Of a DNA stretch of 64,000 nucleotides, positions 1 to 8,225 are shown in pieces (position 1 is the stretch's first letter; every line of letters starts with the position of its first letter). Made by a program: the position numbers and the translations under genes. This DNA is from Marinospirillum minutulum DSM 6287 (GTDB taxonomy: Bacteria > Pseudomonadota > Gammaproteobacteria > Pseudomonadales > Halomonadaceae), in NCBI RefSeq assembly GCF_000422325.1, contig NZ_AULO01000013.1, forward strand, positions 62,001 through 126,000. Direction: 5' to 3'. The notes beneath the pieces are model-generated. The model was not told the origin of the DNA. It saw only the letters and a program-made list of their open reading frames with translations, and ran no database searches.

Positions 1-1585
1 CTAAACCTTTTAACCTAGCAGATACAACCTTTAGAACCGTATCACCCGCATCATGCCCTAGGGTATCGTTGACTGCTTTAAAACCATCTAAGTCTATAAA
101 AAGCAGTGCCGCTTTAGTTTTTTCACGCAGACTACGAGCAACTACCTGCTGTAACCGATCAAAGAATAAGGATCTGTTAGGCAAACCTGTAAGGCGGTCG
201 TAATAGGCTAAGACTTCAAGGCGTTCTTTTTCTGTTTCACGCAAAGTAACGTCAAGCGCTGCAAAGAAGTAAGACTCATCTTGTATAGCCAAAAATACTT
301 CTAAATACTGGTAGTCGCCACTCTTATTACGAAACCTGAGCATAAGTGTTTGATCATAGCTGCCATCTTGCAAGCTTCGTATGGAGGATATAAAGCGTTC
401 TTTGTCTTCAGGGTGAGCATACTCAACTAGGCTAACCCCTTCAAAGTCTTCTAAGGTGTAACCTAACTCTTTTTCCCAAGCTGGGTTAAGTCTTTGGCAA
501 ACACCTTCTTTATCCGTTATAGCCATAAGGCTGGGTGTCAGCTCAAAAAAGTGGGTTAGCTGTTCACTTAGGTTTTTTGCCCTAGCCTCTATACTTTCTA
601 CTTTAAGTGCAGATTTTTGGCGGGCGCGTTGAGATAGATAAAGCGCTAAGCCTGTAGCAAGGTTAAGAAACAAATAAATAACCGCAATATAAATTATATT
701 AAGGTACAAGGCTTGGTTAAGCTTTGCTGTATTACGTGCAACACCTAGTATCAAAGGTTTGTTCATGTATAGATTTGGAGGGGAAATAGTACGAACAGCA
801 ATAAAGGATTGCTCATTATTGGCAAGAACAGTCTCTGAAAAGAATGATGCTTCTCGACCGCTTTCACGGTGTTGCGTAAAAAGACTGCCCGGCCTAGCTA
901 AGTTTTGACCCTGTGTAGCTACCACCTCTGGTTCCCACGCAAAGACTAGCCCATCACCATGCACTAATGCCGCCCAAGTCTCTTCGGTAGGTCTTAAACT
1001 ACTGAGAGATTCCTTATACTCTTCAGCATTAAGAAGAATATAAACCACACCAGAAAAATTGCCTTGTTCGTCTAAAATGGCCTTAGAAAAAGCAATCAAC
1101 CAATCACCGTAGATGCCCTCAAAAGGAGGGCTAACAAAAAGTAGTTCTTCTTGCGGTGTGCTTTTAGGCACATGAAAATAATTACGGTAGGTAAAAGATT
1201 TACCAACCACTTGAGGCTTGCTTGAGGCTACAGTCTTGCCTTTTTTATTTGCTATGGAAATAACTTGAATGCTCGGCATAGCGGAGCTAAGTAACTCTAA
1301 CCTTTCACCAAGCAGTTTGTTGCTTCCAGCTTTTTCTTCCCAGTCAGGTGCCAGCATTGAACGAATTTTATCGAGGGTCGTACTGATTCTTTCTAATTGT
1401 TGACCAATAACATATTCCGATGCCGCAGCAGAGCGAATTAGCTGCCCTTTTTCTTGAAGAAGGGTTGCTTGGTGTGTTGAATATTGGTGATAAGCTAACA
1501 ACAAAGCAATAAAAACCGAGATGGTAGAAAAAACCATCCACTCGGACACAAAATGCCGAAAAAATGCAGGTGAATGATTTTTCAT
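1..1585 (-). CDS. Membrane diguanylate cyclase (Cache-like sensor, PAS, GGDEF), 3' end cut by window
   Basis: The reading frame is open from an ATG at 1585 to the window edge, so the C-terminus is missing. Read from the sequence, it starts MKNHSPAFFRHFVSEW, then has a hydrophobic segment (about residues 17-35), a periplasmic region of about 200 residues with a Cache-like pattern (ISIANKKGKTVASS, then YFHVPK), a second membrane segment, a PAS domain (MAITDKEGVCQRLNPAWE) and the first part of a GGDEF domain (DRLTGLPNRSLFFDRL, then FIDLDGFKAVNDTLGHDAGD). The family makes cyclic di-GMP from GTP at the inner membrane in response to a periplasmic ligand. The GGDEF signature itself and any EAL domain are outside the window, so activity cannot be judged. 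Confidence 0.88.
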   Translation of the reverse strand, partial: MKNHSPAFFRHFVSEWMVFSTISVFIALLLAYHQYSTHQATLLQEKGQLIRSAAASEYVIGQQLERISTTLDKIRSMLAPDWEEKAGSNKLLGERLELLSSAMPSIQVISIANKKGKTVASSKPQVVGKSFTYRNYFHVPKSTPQEELLFVSPPFEGIYGDWLIAFSKAILDEQGNFSGVVYILLNAEEYKESLSSLRPTEETWAALVHGDGLVFAWEPEVVATQGQNLARPGSLFTQHRESGREASFFSETVLANNEQSFIAVRTISPPNLYMNKPLILGVARNTAKLNQALYLNIIYIAVIYLFLNLATGLALYLSQRARQKSALKVESIEARAKNLSEQLTHFFELTPSLMAITDKEGVCQRLNPAWEKELGYTLEDFEGVSLVEYAHPEDKERFISSIRSLQDGSYDQTLMLRFRNKSGDYQYLEVFLAIQDESYFFAALDVTLRETEKERLEVLAYYDRLTGLPNRSLFFDRLQQVVARSLREKTKAALLFIDLDGFKAVNDTLGHDAGDTVLKVVSARLKGL

Positions 1586-1884
1586 CTTGTTATTCTTCTT
1601 CCATCAACATTAAGAGTAAATTCCAACCACAAAACTAGTTAACAGCCTGCATTATAGCCTTTAAATAGCATTTACTGCACTGCAGTAATACTAACAGCTA
1701 AATAGGTAACCAACCTAAGTGAAACAACCAAAAGACTAGCTGTTTGATAGAACAGCAAACCAAAGCATGAATAGTTTTCAATGAATCGCTGAAATAACAT
1801 CACTTTTATTCATGTTAATATCCACGTATAAATGTATCCATTCTTAGCTCCCAGCAATTAACACTTATTGGATACCAGAAGACC
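1586..1884. other. Intergenic region with promoter for mesXD
   Basis: This 299-base AT-rich gap lies between the divergently oriented cyclase gene and mesX. I see no credible ORF or RNA gene. It holds a MetR-like palindrome at 1768-1780. Downstream of that is a plausible but unproven sigma-70 -10 element (TTAATATC around 1814-1821) in the stretch before mesX. Confidence 0.5.
1768..1780 (+). promoter_or_regulatory. Putative MetR binding site upstream of mesX
   Basis: The sequence TGAATAGTTTTCA exactly fits the published MetR consensus TGAA-N5-TTCA. It lies 104 bases before the mesX start codon. MetR activates met genes, including metE, in gammaproteobacteria. Placing it in front of another methionine synthase is therefore coherent. 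Eight fixed bases can occur by chance, so this needs comparison with related genomes. Confidence 0.5.
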
Positions 1885-2868
1885 ATGACTAACAATTTTG
1901 TATTTACTGTTAATAGCATTGATTTTGATGAAAACTATCAGCCAGCAAACACTACACGTGCAACAACCAACTTCGCTAACCTAGCCAGAGGTGAGAGTCG
2001 CCAACAAAACTTGCGTAATACGCTAGCCATGATTAACAACCGCTTTAATGCCCTAGCCCATTGGGATAACCCTACAGCTGATCGTTATTCTGTTGAGTTA
2101 GAAATTATTACTGTTGAGATGAAAATTGCCAATCAAGGTAAGGAAAATAGTTTTCCAGCCATTGAGGTACTCAAAACCACCATAGTTGACCACCTAACCA
2201 ACCAACGTACAGAAGGCTTAGTTGGCAATAACTTTTCTTCTTATGTACGTGATTATGATTTTAGCGTTTTATTGCTAGACCATAATAAAGGTAAGCCACA
2301 GTTCAGTGTGCCAAATGATTTTGGTGATTTACATGGTAAGCTTTTCAAAAGCTTCATAAATTCAAGTGCTTACCAAGAAAATTTTACTAAGCTGCCAGTC
2401 ATTTGCCTTAGCGTTTCAGATAATAAAACTTACCATAGAACGAATAATTTGCATCCAGTATTGGGTGTGGAGTACCTGCCTAATGAAACTTCTTTAACTG
2501 AAGCCTATTTCAAAAAAATGGGTTTAGATGTGCGCTATTTTATGCCGCCTAACAGCACAGCACCCCTGGCCTTCTACTTTTTTGGTGACCTGCTGAATGA
2601 CTACACTAACCTTGAACTCATCAGCACCATTAGCACTATGGAATCTTTTCAAAAGATTTATCGCCCAGAAATTTATAACGCTAATGCTACAGCAGGTAAA
2701 AGCTATCAGCCCAATTTAACCAACTTAGACTATTCATCAACCCACATAATTTATGACCGAGAAGAACGTAGCAAGCTAGCGATTGAGCAGGGCAAATTTA
2801 CTGAAGAGCATTTTATTAAGCCCTACCAAACGCTACTTGAGCAATGGTCTGCTAACTACGCTGCCTAA
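1885..2868 (+). CDS. mesX: MesX, DUF1852 putative oxygenase partner of methionine synthase MesD
   Basis: This 327-residue protein has the look of the DUF1852 family (FTVNSIDFDENYQPANTTRATTNFANLARG at the start). The family is nearly always encoded directly upstream of a core-MetE methionine synthase, as it is here (42 bases before mesD). Genetic work in Acinetobacter (Price and colleagues) named the pair MesX and MesD and showed that MesX and oxygen are needed for MesD-dependent methionine synthesis. The methyl donor remains unknown. No signal peptide or membrane segment is visible, so it should act in the cytoplasm. The start is ATG with no nearer alternative. The family call comes from pattern memory plus context. 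The chemistry is unresolved. Confidence 0.82.
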   Translation: MTNNFVFTVNSIDFDENYQPANTTRATTNFANLARGESRQQNLRNTLAMINNRFNALAHWDNPTADRYSVELEIITVEMKIANQGKENSFPAIEVLKTTIVDHLTNQRTEGLVGNNFSSYVRDYDFSVLLLDHNKGKPQFSVPNDFGDLHGKLFKSFINSSAYQENFTKLPVICLSVSDNKTYHRTNNLHPVLGVEYLPNETSLTEAYFKKMGLDVRYFMPPNSTAPLAFYFFGDLLNDYTNLELISTISTMESFQKIYRPEIYNANATAGKSYQPNLTNLDYSSTHIIYDREERSKLAIEQGKFTEEHFIKPYQTLLEQWSANYAA

Positions 2869-2910
2869 ATTTAACTTTATAACTTACAACCATTTACTAA
2901 GGAAATAACC

Positions 2911-3939
2911 ATGAGCATTTTACTACCGACTTCTACAGCAGGCAGCTTACCTAAACCTTCTTGGTTGGCAGAGCCTGAAACTATTTGGTCGGCTTGGCGA
3001 TTAGAGGGCAAAGCATTAATTGAAGGCAAACAAGATGCTTTATTAGTGTGGTTGCAAGAGCAGCAGCAAGCAGGCATCAATATAGTTAGTGATGGTGAGC
3101 AAACCCGTCAGCATTTTGTAACCACCTTTATAGAACACCTAGATGGCGTTGATTTTGAAAAACGCGAAACGGTTAAAATTCGTGACCGTTACGATGCCAG
3201 TGTGCCAACGGTAGTGGGTGCGGTCAGTCGGCCTAAAGCGGTATTTGTTGAAGATGCTAAGTTTTTACGCCAGCACACCAAGCAGCCCATAAAATGGGCG
3301 CTGCCTGGCCCTATGACTATGGTTGATACGCTTTACGATGCGCATTATAAAAGCCGTGAAAAACTAGCTTGGGAATTTGCCACGATACTTAACCAAGAAG
3401 CCAAAGAGCTAGAAGCCGCAGGCGTGGACATTATTCAGTTTGATGAGCCTTCATTTAACGTGTTTTTTGATGAAGTGAATGATTGGGGCATTGCCGCATT
3501 AGAAAGAGCCGTAGAAGGCTTGAAGTGTGAAACCGCCGTGCATATTTGCTATGGCTACGGCATTAAAGCCAATACTGACTGGAAGAAAACCTTGGGTTCT
3601 GAATGGCGCCAGTACGAAGAAGTTTTTCCTAAACTACAAAAATCTAGCCTAGATATTATCTCGCTAGAATGCCAAAACTCCCATGTACCCATTGATTTAA
3701 TTGAATTAATTCGTGGTAAAAAAGTCATGATTGGTGCTATAGATGTAGCAACCAATACTATTGAAACGCCAGAAGAAGTTGCCGACACACTACGCAAAGC
3801 ACTGCAATTTGTTGATGCTGATAAACTCTACCCTTCAACCAACTGTGGCATGGCACCTTTAGCGCGTGACGTTGCCAAGGGTAAGCTAAAAGCCTTAAGT
3901 GCTGGCGCTGAAATTATTCGGAAAGAGCTAGCAACTTGA
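2911..3939 (+). CDS. mesD: MesD, core-MetE folate-independent methionine synthase
   Basis: The protein is 342 residues, matching only the C-terminal catalytic half of MetE (full MetE is about 750). It transfers a methyl group to homocysteine to make methionine. Likely zinc ligands are visible as His211 and Cys213 (HICYGYG), Glu253 (SLECQ) and Cys312 (TNCGMAP). The DEP motif is at 178-180. The missing N-terminal half means it cannot bind methyl-tetrahydrofolate polyglutamate as MetE does. With mesX immediately upstream it fits the MesD family. RBS is AAGGAAAT before ATG 2911. The two genes probably form one transcript ending near 3994. A B12-dependent MetH elsewhere in the genome cannot be excluded. 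Confidence 0.87.
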   Translation: MSILLPTSTAGSLPKPSWLAEPETIWSAWRLEGKALIEGKQDALLVWLQEQQQAGINIVSDGEQTRQHFVTTFIEHLDGVDFEKRETVKIRDRYDASVPTVVGAVSRPKAVFVEDAKFLRQHTKQPIKWALPGPMTMVDTLYDAHYKSREKLAWEFATILNQEAKELEAAGVDIIQFDEPSFNVFFDEVNDWGIAALERAVEGLKCETAVHICYGYGIKANTDWKKTLGSEWRQYEEVFPKLQKSSLDIISLECQNSHVPIDLIELIRGKKVMIGAIDVATNTIETPEEVADTLRKALQFVDADKLYPSTNCGMAPLARDVAKGKLKALSAGAEIIRKELAT

Positions 3940-3961
3940 ATTTTTAACAACTAGTAGTATA

Positions 3962-3994
3962 GATGCAGCTGTTCCTACTAAAAACAGCTGCATC
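3962..3994. terminator. Perfect 12-bp inverted repeat after mesD
   Basis: GATGCAGCTGTT (3962-3973) and AACAGCTGCATC (3983-3994) form a perfect 12-bp stem with a 9-base loop, starting 22 bases past the mesD stop. No real U-tract follows, so it may be a weak or factor-assisted terminator or a 3'-end stabiliser. It could also serve the convergent lipoprotein gene. Confidence 0.55.
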
Positions 3995-4044
3995 CCTTGT
4001 TAAATAGAAAGCTAGTTGAGCCACCCAAAACCATTTAATAATAG

Positions 4045-5400
4045 TTAATCTAGCGTACAACAAATGTAGCGAGAGTAAGGTGAAACACCTTTACTCAAGA
4101 GGTACTGATTAATATAGGCAGCAGTACGTTCACTTGAAAGAATAGACACATGCCCTTCATTCAGCCCATGTAGATGATCTGCTACATCTTGGGCACGATA
4201 ATCTAGTTGGCTTTCAAGCGTTACCGTTCCATCTCCGGCATCCGCCTGTAGCACTTTATGGCCACTGTAACTAAAAAGCAGGCTGAACTGTAAACCTGCT
4301 GGTAAGGGGCGATTATGAAGCCCACTTATAAAATCACTACTAGGAACCATATCTCGCCATACAGGAGCAACCACTGGCGATCTTTTCACCCCCATTTTTG
4401 CTGCCTTGTGTCCACCCCAAGGCGTAGAAATGGTAAGTAGGTGCTCTAGGGTTTCACTTTCTACACCTAGATCTTGCTGTAGCTGCACATAACGTCTGGC
4501 AATCAACCCACCCATACTATGCGCAACGACCTTTACTTTTTTATTAGGCATACGCAAATGAAACTCTGACATTATCTCGGACAGCACCGTGGCAGAGGTT
4601 TCTAAATCTAACCCTGAAGGGTAATGAAAAAGTACGGGCTGGTACTGAGACAGATTTAATTGTGGAAGGAGGTCACGAAAACTTCGTGGGGAATCATTGA
4701 TACCATGAATTAATAATAGTACGTCCTTATCTTCCTGCCACGGCTCTAGCAGGTAAAAACCATAACCAACCTGCTTGGCAAAGGCTAAAGGCGACCAAAG
4801 CCCCATTTCAACAGTGCTAGTTGAAAAGTTAGGGTTAGAAAAATCTGTAACTCTGCCAACATTTTGTAAGTATTTAAGTTTAGATTTAACTGTTTCACTT
4901 GTTACATCTATGGATACTTTTGAAGCAGCAGCACTGTTATTAGAAAGGATCAAGGTGTTCATACGCCACTGACTTTCATCAAGGCTATTAGGGCTAAGAA
5001 TGGGGGGCGTTTCCATTACATGAATAGGTTCATCTGGTTGGTAACGAAAGTCGCCATTCACATCTTTGAATGCGATCAGCCCTGTATCTGACTCTTCTCT
5101 CACAAAGACAAAGGGCTCATCTTCATTACGAAGAACCTTGTAACTTAGTAGGTTTTCTTCACTGGTTAAACTCGCTTCACCCTTTAGAAGCACTACAATA
5201 ATATTGCTTTGAAGTGTTTTATCTGTAGGGTCAATTACACGACCAGCAACAACACTTAAGGTTTGCTCCATTTCAACTAGGTTATTGTGTAGGCTTACTA
5301 GATTACTAATACTGCTACAAGATGCCAAAGTGATACTAAGCAAAAAAATACTGGCAAGGTTACTTAGCTGCCCAAGAATTTGGGTCGGTTTTTTATTCAT
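4045..5400 (-). CDS. Lipoprotein alpha/beta hydrolase (PGAP1/lipase-like)
   Basis: I start this at the ATG at 5400 (MNKKPTQILGQLSNLAS), not 30 bases upstream, because it has a GAGGAAGG ribosome site and gives a normal lipoprotein signal with lipobox LASC at Cys28. A beta-rich N-terminal domain of about 180 residues follows. The hydrolase domain then shows an oxyanion strand (LLLIHGIND), a nucleophile elbow AHSMGG with Ser295, a likely acid in DAGDGTV and a His in NEGHVSI. It is probably an esterase or lipase held in the periplasm or outer membrane. The substrate is unknown. The gene stands alone, convergent to mesXD. Confidence 0.8.
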   Translation of the reverse strand: MNKKPTQILGQLSNLASIFLLSITLASCSSISNLVSLHNNLVEMEQTLSVVAGRVIDPTDKTLQSNIIVVLLKGEASLTSEENLLSYKVLRNEDEPFVFVREESDTGLIAFKDVNGDFRYQPDEPIHVMETPPILSPNSLDESQWRMNTLILSNNSAAASKVSIDVTSETVKSKLKYLQNVGRVTDFSNPNFSTSTVEMGLWSPLAFAKQVGYGFYLLEPWQEDKDVLLLIHGINDSPRSFRDLLPQLNLSQYQPVLFHYPSGLDLETSATVLSEIMSEFHLRMPNKKVKVVAHSMGGLIARRYVQLQQDLGVESETLEHLLTISTPWGGHKAAKMGVKRSPVVAPVWRDMVPSSDFISGLHNRPLPAGLQFSLLFSYSGHKVLQADAGDGTVTLESQLDYRAQDVADHLHGLNEGHVSILSSERTAAYINQYLLSKGVSPYSRYICCTLD

Positions 5401-5517
5401 CTGACCTTCCTCACTTCTAGTGTTTAGCACTCGGTTATTGCGTTTAATTGGAATGAAGTGAACACGGAGTAATTATAAGCAGAAATACTTTTAAACCCAT
5501 AATAGGTAAGGGTTTTG

Positions 5518-5594
5518 TGGCCCGCCCTGCAAGACTCGAACTTGCTACCTCGCCCTTAGGAGGGGCGCGCTCTATCCAGATGAGCTAAGGGCGG
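5518..5594 (-). tRNA. tRNA-Arg, anticodon CCU
   Basis: Folded by hand: the acceptor CCGCCCT/AGGGCGG is perfect, with G discriminator and encoded CCA. The D stem is GCTC/GAGC. The anticodon stem CGCCC/GGGCG carries loop CTCCTAA, giving anticodon CCT. The variable loop is AGGTA and the T stem is GCAAG/CTTGC with TTCGAGT. It totals 77 nucleotides. It reads AGG codons. No integrase or repeated 3' end lies nearby to suggest use as an attachment site. Confidence 0.97.
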
Positions 5595-5663
5595 TGAATA
5601 AAAACCGAGCAAAATTATACAATAATTTAAGCGCTTTTCTCCAGAAAAAAACTGCCTAATTGT

Positions 5664-6395
5664 TTATCTTAAATCAACTCGCCTAGCTTCCCTCTGCAAG
5701 AAAATAACAAAGCGGTCTATTTCTGCTTGTACGCTGGGTTTGGGGTCGTAGAAACGAAAGCCACAGGTGGTGCGTTTTCTGTGTTCATCATAAACAGCAT
5801 GACGCGCTTCAACCTTTAGGGTTAGCTTTTTTTCAAACGCTTTTAGGTTGATTGTCATTTCTTCAAAAATTTCTAACTCTTTAAAAGGCGGTTCAATAAG
5901 GCTATCGAACTCTAGCTTGCACCCGGTACTGGAAATATCTTTTAAAGTAGCTTTTAGCGGCTGCATTGGTTCTGTTCGCGTTAAAGACAGAAGGCTAACC
6001 GGTACTTTGTTGCTTAACATTACGTGAGCTCTGAAGGCATCACGTTTTTGGTTATGAATTAACTGTGTTGGAAAAGGTACACGGTAAACAGCACCGTCTT
6101 CTTCATCTAATACTTTAATAGCTTGGCATTTGGTAAAAAAAACGGTGATGCCTTGTTCACTACCACGAACTGAAAAAAACTCGTTAGCTAGAACACGTTT
6201 GTGTCCACTCGGCGGATTAAGCTCATCTAAGTAGAAAACTTGGGCGTCTCTGTCTACTGCTAGAATTAGGCTTAGAAATTTTTGATCAACCCCTCTAAAG
6301 CTAATACTTACTGGTGATCTTTGCCTTTGTAATGAACTAAGAACACTCGCTATTTCTGCAGGACGGGTAATAATATGTTCTGCATCATTTGTCAT
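5664..6395 (-). CDS. ycgR: Flagellar brake protein YcgR (PilZ)
   Basis: The 243-residue protein has an N-terminal YcgR domain (about 1-110) followed by a PilZ domain. The two cyclic di-GMP motifs are intact: RxxxR in QKRDAFRAHV and DxSxxG in LKDISSTGCKLEF. When bound to cyclic di-GMP, YcgR acts on the flagellar motor to slow swimming. It is encoded 2 bases after flgN in the same direction, at the end of the flgM-flgN side of the flagellar cluster. This supports a motility role rather than, for example, cellulose control. Confidence 0.9.
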   Translation of the reverse strand: MTNDAEHIITRPAEIASVLSSLQRQRSPVSISFRGVDQKFLSLILAVDRDAQVFYLDELNPPSGHKRVLANEFFSVRGSEQGITVFFTKCQAIKVLDEEDGAVYRVPFPTQLIHNQKRDAFRAHVMLSNKVPVSLLSLTRTEPMQPLKATLKDISSTGCKLEFDSLIEPPFKELEIFEEMTINLKAFEKKLTLKVEARHAVYDEHRKRTTCGFRFYDPKPSVQAEIDRFVIFLQREARRVDLR

Positions 6396-6397
6396 AA

Positions 6398-6889
6398 TTA
6401 AGCCTTGCCTAAGGTTCTAGGAATACTGATATTGCCGGGGCCACCTGCAGGGTTATAAACTTTAACCTTGTTTTGGGAGGCTTTAAAAGCATTTAATAGG
6501 GTATCAAAGTGTTGTGTAGCGCGGTTAATTAGCTGGCCATTAACTTTATTTGCTTGCTGCACCTGTTCTAGTTTGGTGACTAGCTGATTCCAGCCTTGAC
6601 GCATTGCTTTTTCTGTAGTGTCTGGCAATCCAGTTAGAAAAGCTTCAATGCCTTCCATATCTGCCGTTAAGCCCTGTGCTTCTAAAAATGCTTTTCGCTG
6701 ATCGACATCGGCTTGAATTTTTTCAAGCTGCTCATTTTTACGCTGCGTTATAGCTTCTAAAGCTTCAGGTGTAGGGCCAGGTTGCTGAAGAAGCGTCATT
6801 TCTTCTTCTAGCAGTTTACCTAGCAACTGAAAGTTACCTATGGCTTGTATAAGTAGTTCTTTAAAGGTCTGAATACTTGATTGGGACAC
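6398..6889 (-). CDS. flgN: FlgN, flagellar export chaperone
   Basis: This is a 163-residue, mostly helical, glutamine-rich protein with the FlgN pattern (FKELLIQAIGNFQLLGKLLEEEMTLL near the start and an AFKASQNKVKVYNPAGG tail). FlgN is a cytoplasmic chaperone that delivers the hook-filament junction proteins FlgK and FlgL to the flagellar export apparatus. Sequence conservation is weak in this family, so the call leans on length, coiled-coil character and position between flgM and ycgR. A terminator-like hairpin at 6946-6981 separates it from flgM, so its transcription may partly rely on read-through or its own promoter. Confidence 0.82.
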   Translation of the reverse strand: MSQSSIQTFKELLIQAIGNFQLLGKLLEEEMTLLQQPGPTPEALEAITQRKNEQLEKIQADVDQRKAFLEAQGLTADMEGIEAFLTGLPDTTEKAMRQGWNQLVTKLEQVQQANKVNGQLINRATQHFDTLLNAFKASQNKVKVYNPAGGPGNISIPRTLGKA

Positions 6890-6945
6890 ATGTAACTCCG
6901 CAGCTGTTTAACTTTTAGCAGTTTAACGAATCGCTCAACAATACA

Positions 6946-6981
6946 AAAGAGCCCACCGAGTTGTAACACGGCAGGCTCTTT
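6946..6981 (-). terminator. Terminator hairpin between flgM and flgN
   Basis: On the minus strand AAAGAGCCTGCCG and CGGTGGGCTCTTT pair over 13 bp (two G-U), with a 10-base loop, followed by a short T-rich run (CTCTTTTGTATTG). It sits 40 bases after the flgM stop and would reduce transcription into flgN-ycgR. Confidence 0.7.
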
Positions 6982-7020
6982 GTTTTGTATGGGTCTAGCT
7001 GCATTGGGCACTTAGCAACT

Positions 7021-7311
7021 TTAAAGCTTGGATTCAATACCCATTAGCTTGCCAGCTAGCTTAGTGTAATCTACCTGATAGCTTCCATCAGCAATCTGCA
7101 TTTTCAGTGCTTCAACCCGCTCGGAGTCAAAAGAACCTTGATCAGCATTTTTATAGAGTTGTTGTGCTTGGGCACTTAATTCAACTCGATCAGCTGCTGA
7201 GGTATTAACTGCGACTTCAGTTTTTACACTGGAACCCTTGGCTGCAGACTGGTCGGAACCTCTAACCCTAGGGGTAAGGTTGCTGCCAACACCATTAATA
7301 TCAATAGCCAT
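7021..7311 (-). CDS. flgM: FlgM, anti-sigma-28 factor
   Basis: The protein is 96 residues, typical of FlgM. The N-terminus is disordered and rich in S/T/A (residues 1-45). The conserved C-terminal part (DRVELSAQAQQLYKNA, then SERVEALKMQIADGSYQVDYTKLAGKLMGIE) binds and inhibits sigma-28 (FliA). FlgM is secreted once the hook is complete, which frees FliA for late flagellar genes. A sigma-28-type promoter lies directly upstream at 7365-7391, giving the usual feedback loop in which FliA transcribes its own inhibitor. Confidence 0.93.
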   Translation of the reverse strand: MAIDINGVGSNLTPRVRGSDQSAAKGSSVKTEVAVNTSAADRVELSAQAQQLYKNADQGSFDSERVEALKMQIADGSYQVDYTKLAGKLMGIESKL

Positions 7312-7364
7312 AACTGGATACCCGTTTTGTTAGATCAAATGACTCTTTATTGCTCTTACAAGGG

Positions 7365-7391
7365 TTTTCGGCCTGTTAGGTGAAAACTTTA
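7365..7391 (-). promoter_or_regulatory. Sigma-28 (FliA) promoter of flgM
   Basis: Read on the minus strand: TAAA, then exactly 15 bases, then GCCGAAAA. The enterobacterial FliA consensus is TAAA-N15-GCCGATAA, so the match is 11 of 12 fixed positions at the right spacing. It lies 53 bases before the flgM start, inside the flgA-flgM gap. Confidence 0.8.
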
Positions 7392-7419
7392 GTGTTATTT
7401 TTAAAAATAATCGAACAAG

Positions 7420-8124
7420 TTAGTAACGAACCTCTACTTTACCACGCCCAACAACCAAAGCACGAATGACTCTACCTGATTGCAGATTGCGTACTCTTAT
7501 TTGATCGCCTAGTTTTCCGCTATCTAACGCTTCACCACCCATGCGAACACTTAGCACACCATTGGTTGCCACTATAGTAATTTGTTCACCACGGTTTACA
7601 GCATCTGTTGCTAAAAGGTTTTTGCTACTTAGAACATCACCTGCCCTTAAACGATTTCTTAGCTGATAACCTTCAACTTCGTTAAAGCCAGTGAAGTAGT
7701 CACCCCTAACCCTAGAAACATCCATTTCAGTTAAATTCAACATGGAGGCATGAAGTTTTGCTTTACGGGGTAAGTCATTTTTTGCCACAACAACGGTTAC
7801 AAATCGAGCTATGTTTGCGCCTAGATAAACAAACCAGTCTTGATCTAAGCAAGTGACTTTTAAATTAACACGTCCACGCAAATCATCATTGCCATGCACT
7901 TCAACCATTAGAGGGCTTTCACAGGCCGCTAGGCGTAAACGTGGGTCTAGATTAGAGAAGCTTACTTCGTAGCGGCCTTCTTCTTGACTTAGCTGTTGAT
8001 CTAGCCAACGATTAGCTGCAACCTGTAGCTCTGCGATATTTTGAAACGCCTGAGCGTAAACTAGGCCACTAGCCACAAATAATAAAAAGAATAAAGCTAA
8101 CTTAGATCGACACTTAACAGACAT
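7420..8124 (-). CDS. flgA: FlgA, flagellar P-ring chaperone
   Basis: FlgA is a periplasmic chaperone needed to assemble the P ring (FlgI) around the rod. I prefer the ATG at 8124 (MSVKCRSKLALFFLLFVASGLVYA), which gives a clean signal peptide cut after VYA and a 234-residue product of normal length. An in-frame ATG at 8184 would add 20 residues before the signal. The C-terminal SAF domain is visible (VVVAKNDLPRKAKLHASML, then NRLRAGDVLSSKNLL), ending in the typical GRVIRALVVGRGKVEV. It is transcribed divergently from cheV and leads into flgM. Confidence 0.9.
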   Translation of the reverse strand: MSVKCRSKLALFFLLFVASGLVYAQAFQNIAELQVAANRWLDQQLSQEEGRYEVSFSNLDPRLRLAACESPLMVEVHGNDDLRGRVNLKVTCLDQDWFVYLGANIARFVTVVVAKNDLPRKAKLHASMLNLTEMDVSRVRGDYFTGFNEVEGYQLRNRLRAGDVLSSKNLLATDAVNRGEQITIVATNGVLSVRMGGEALDSGKLGDQIRVRNLQSGRVIRALVVGRGKVEVRY

Positions 8125-8225
8125 AACACAGAACTCTACAAGGAATTTTAGAAATCTTTTGCTTAGCAGTTTATACTCAGGCATTAAAGTAAATATTTCG
8201 ACCGGTGCAACAAGAAGAATATTTT

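Noticed and set aside
5518-5594. tRNA-Arg as an integration site
   Set aside because: No integrase, no repeated tRNA 3' end and no change in gene content beside it.
8170-8225. Sigma-28 promoter before cheV (TAAA-N15-GGTGCAAC)
   Set aside because: Only three of eight -10 bases match the consensus.
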